32,588 bases of DNA from an uncultured Eubacteriales bacterium (lineage in GTDB: Bacteria; Bacillota; Clostridia; Oscillospirales; Acutalibacteraceae), in NCBI GenBank assembly GCA_900317025.1, contig ONFG01000027.1:1-32588 (forward strand). Direction: 5' to 3'. The notes below the pieces were generated by a model. The model did not search any database, was not told where the DNA came from, and saw only the letters and a list, made by a program, of their open reading frames with translations. The translations under genes were made by a program, and so were the position numbers. Position 1 is the first letter of the stretch. Each line of letters begins with the position of its first letter. Shown here piece after piece: positions 32,335-32,588 of the stretch.

Positions 32335-32588
32335 TTATCGATTCAACAGAAGAATATTTTTTTGATTATTATTGTCAGAAATGCAGAGTAAAAGTTGTTT
32401 GTCAAAAGCCATTGCTAATGCAGCTTTATAAGACAAAAGCAAAGCTTTTCCGCAATTATTCCTGCTATCAACAATTGAAGAAAGAAATCTAAGGAGACAC
32501 TGATTAAAGCGAGTGCTCATATTGCGCCGTCAGATTTTCAGGCAGATTGCACGAAACGACCGCAGGAATACTGGCGTATTTCAAGGGA
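32335..32588. other. Right-edge stretch without a supported gene
   Basis: The stretch is AT-rich to about 32480, then of mixed composition. A 61-codon frame on - (32335-32520) lacks a ribosome site and is probably not a gene. A small palindrome AATAC-TGGC-GTATT sits at about 32567-32580, next to the edge. The segment from 32488 (AAGGAGACACTGATT) to the edge has the look of the end of a non-coding repeat that continues outside the window, but this is not demonstrable here. Confidence 0.3.

Noticed and set aside
1-32588. CRISPR arrays, rRNA, tRNA, phage or intact insertion-sequence genes
   Set aside because: No direct-repeat/spacer pattern, no tRNA cloverleaf-like or rRNA-like sequence, and no integrase or transposase-like product was seen on reading both strands.

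Overview
The window looks like a chromosomal segment of a Gram-positive, anaerobic gut-type clostridium of the Ruminococcus / Oscillospiraceae group. The grounds are two secreted proteins ending in type I dockerin modules, a flavodiiron/rubredoxin fusion, strong GGAGG ribosome binding sites, many near-consensus TTGACA-17-TATAAT promoters, and roughly even base composition. No rRNA, tRNA, CRISPR array, phage gene or intact transposase is visible. The species assignment is inference.

Layout. 1-1462 (+): 3' part of a secreted or surface protein, facing a bidirectional terminator. 1582-6753 (-): a four-gene operon starting with a four-module flavodiiron protein, then a SulP-type anion permease, a DEDDh exonuclease and a YugP-type membrane zinc peptidase. 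6949-12519 (-): a giant Big_2/dockerin protein with an unusually long (about 330 nt) structured leader. 13257-16745 (+): a divergently transcribed BspA-type leucine-rich-repeat protein, also with a dockerin. These two are probably cell-surface or cellulosome-associated adhesins rather than enzymes.

17109-22011 (-): a three-gene operon under a perfect consensus promoter. It encodes a zinc-ribbon/membrane/TPR protein, a second membrane TPR protein split by an in-frame TGA, and a secreted protein with a KPNIYLYP...EWGG domain. 22322-24550 (+): an AlkD-like DNA alkylation repair protein, then an ECF sigma factor and its overlapping membrane anti-sigma factor behind an ECF-type promoter. 24776-25503 (+): two small unrecognised genes.

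25556-32259 (-): mostly housekeeping genes, namely degV, a 47-residue membrane miniprotein, birA with an attenuator-like leader, and a dapB-ppk-pfk cluster with a strong promoter in front of dapB.

The main non-coding novelty is a dispersed element of about 150-160 bp made of consecutive hairpins, present in two copies (16793-16951 and 26756-26906). Other points worth attention are the dockerin-gene leader, the birA leader, the TGA-split TPR gene, and the unrecognised two-gene locus after the ECF module.
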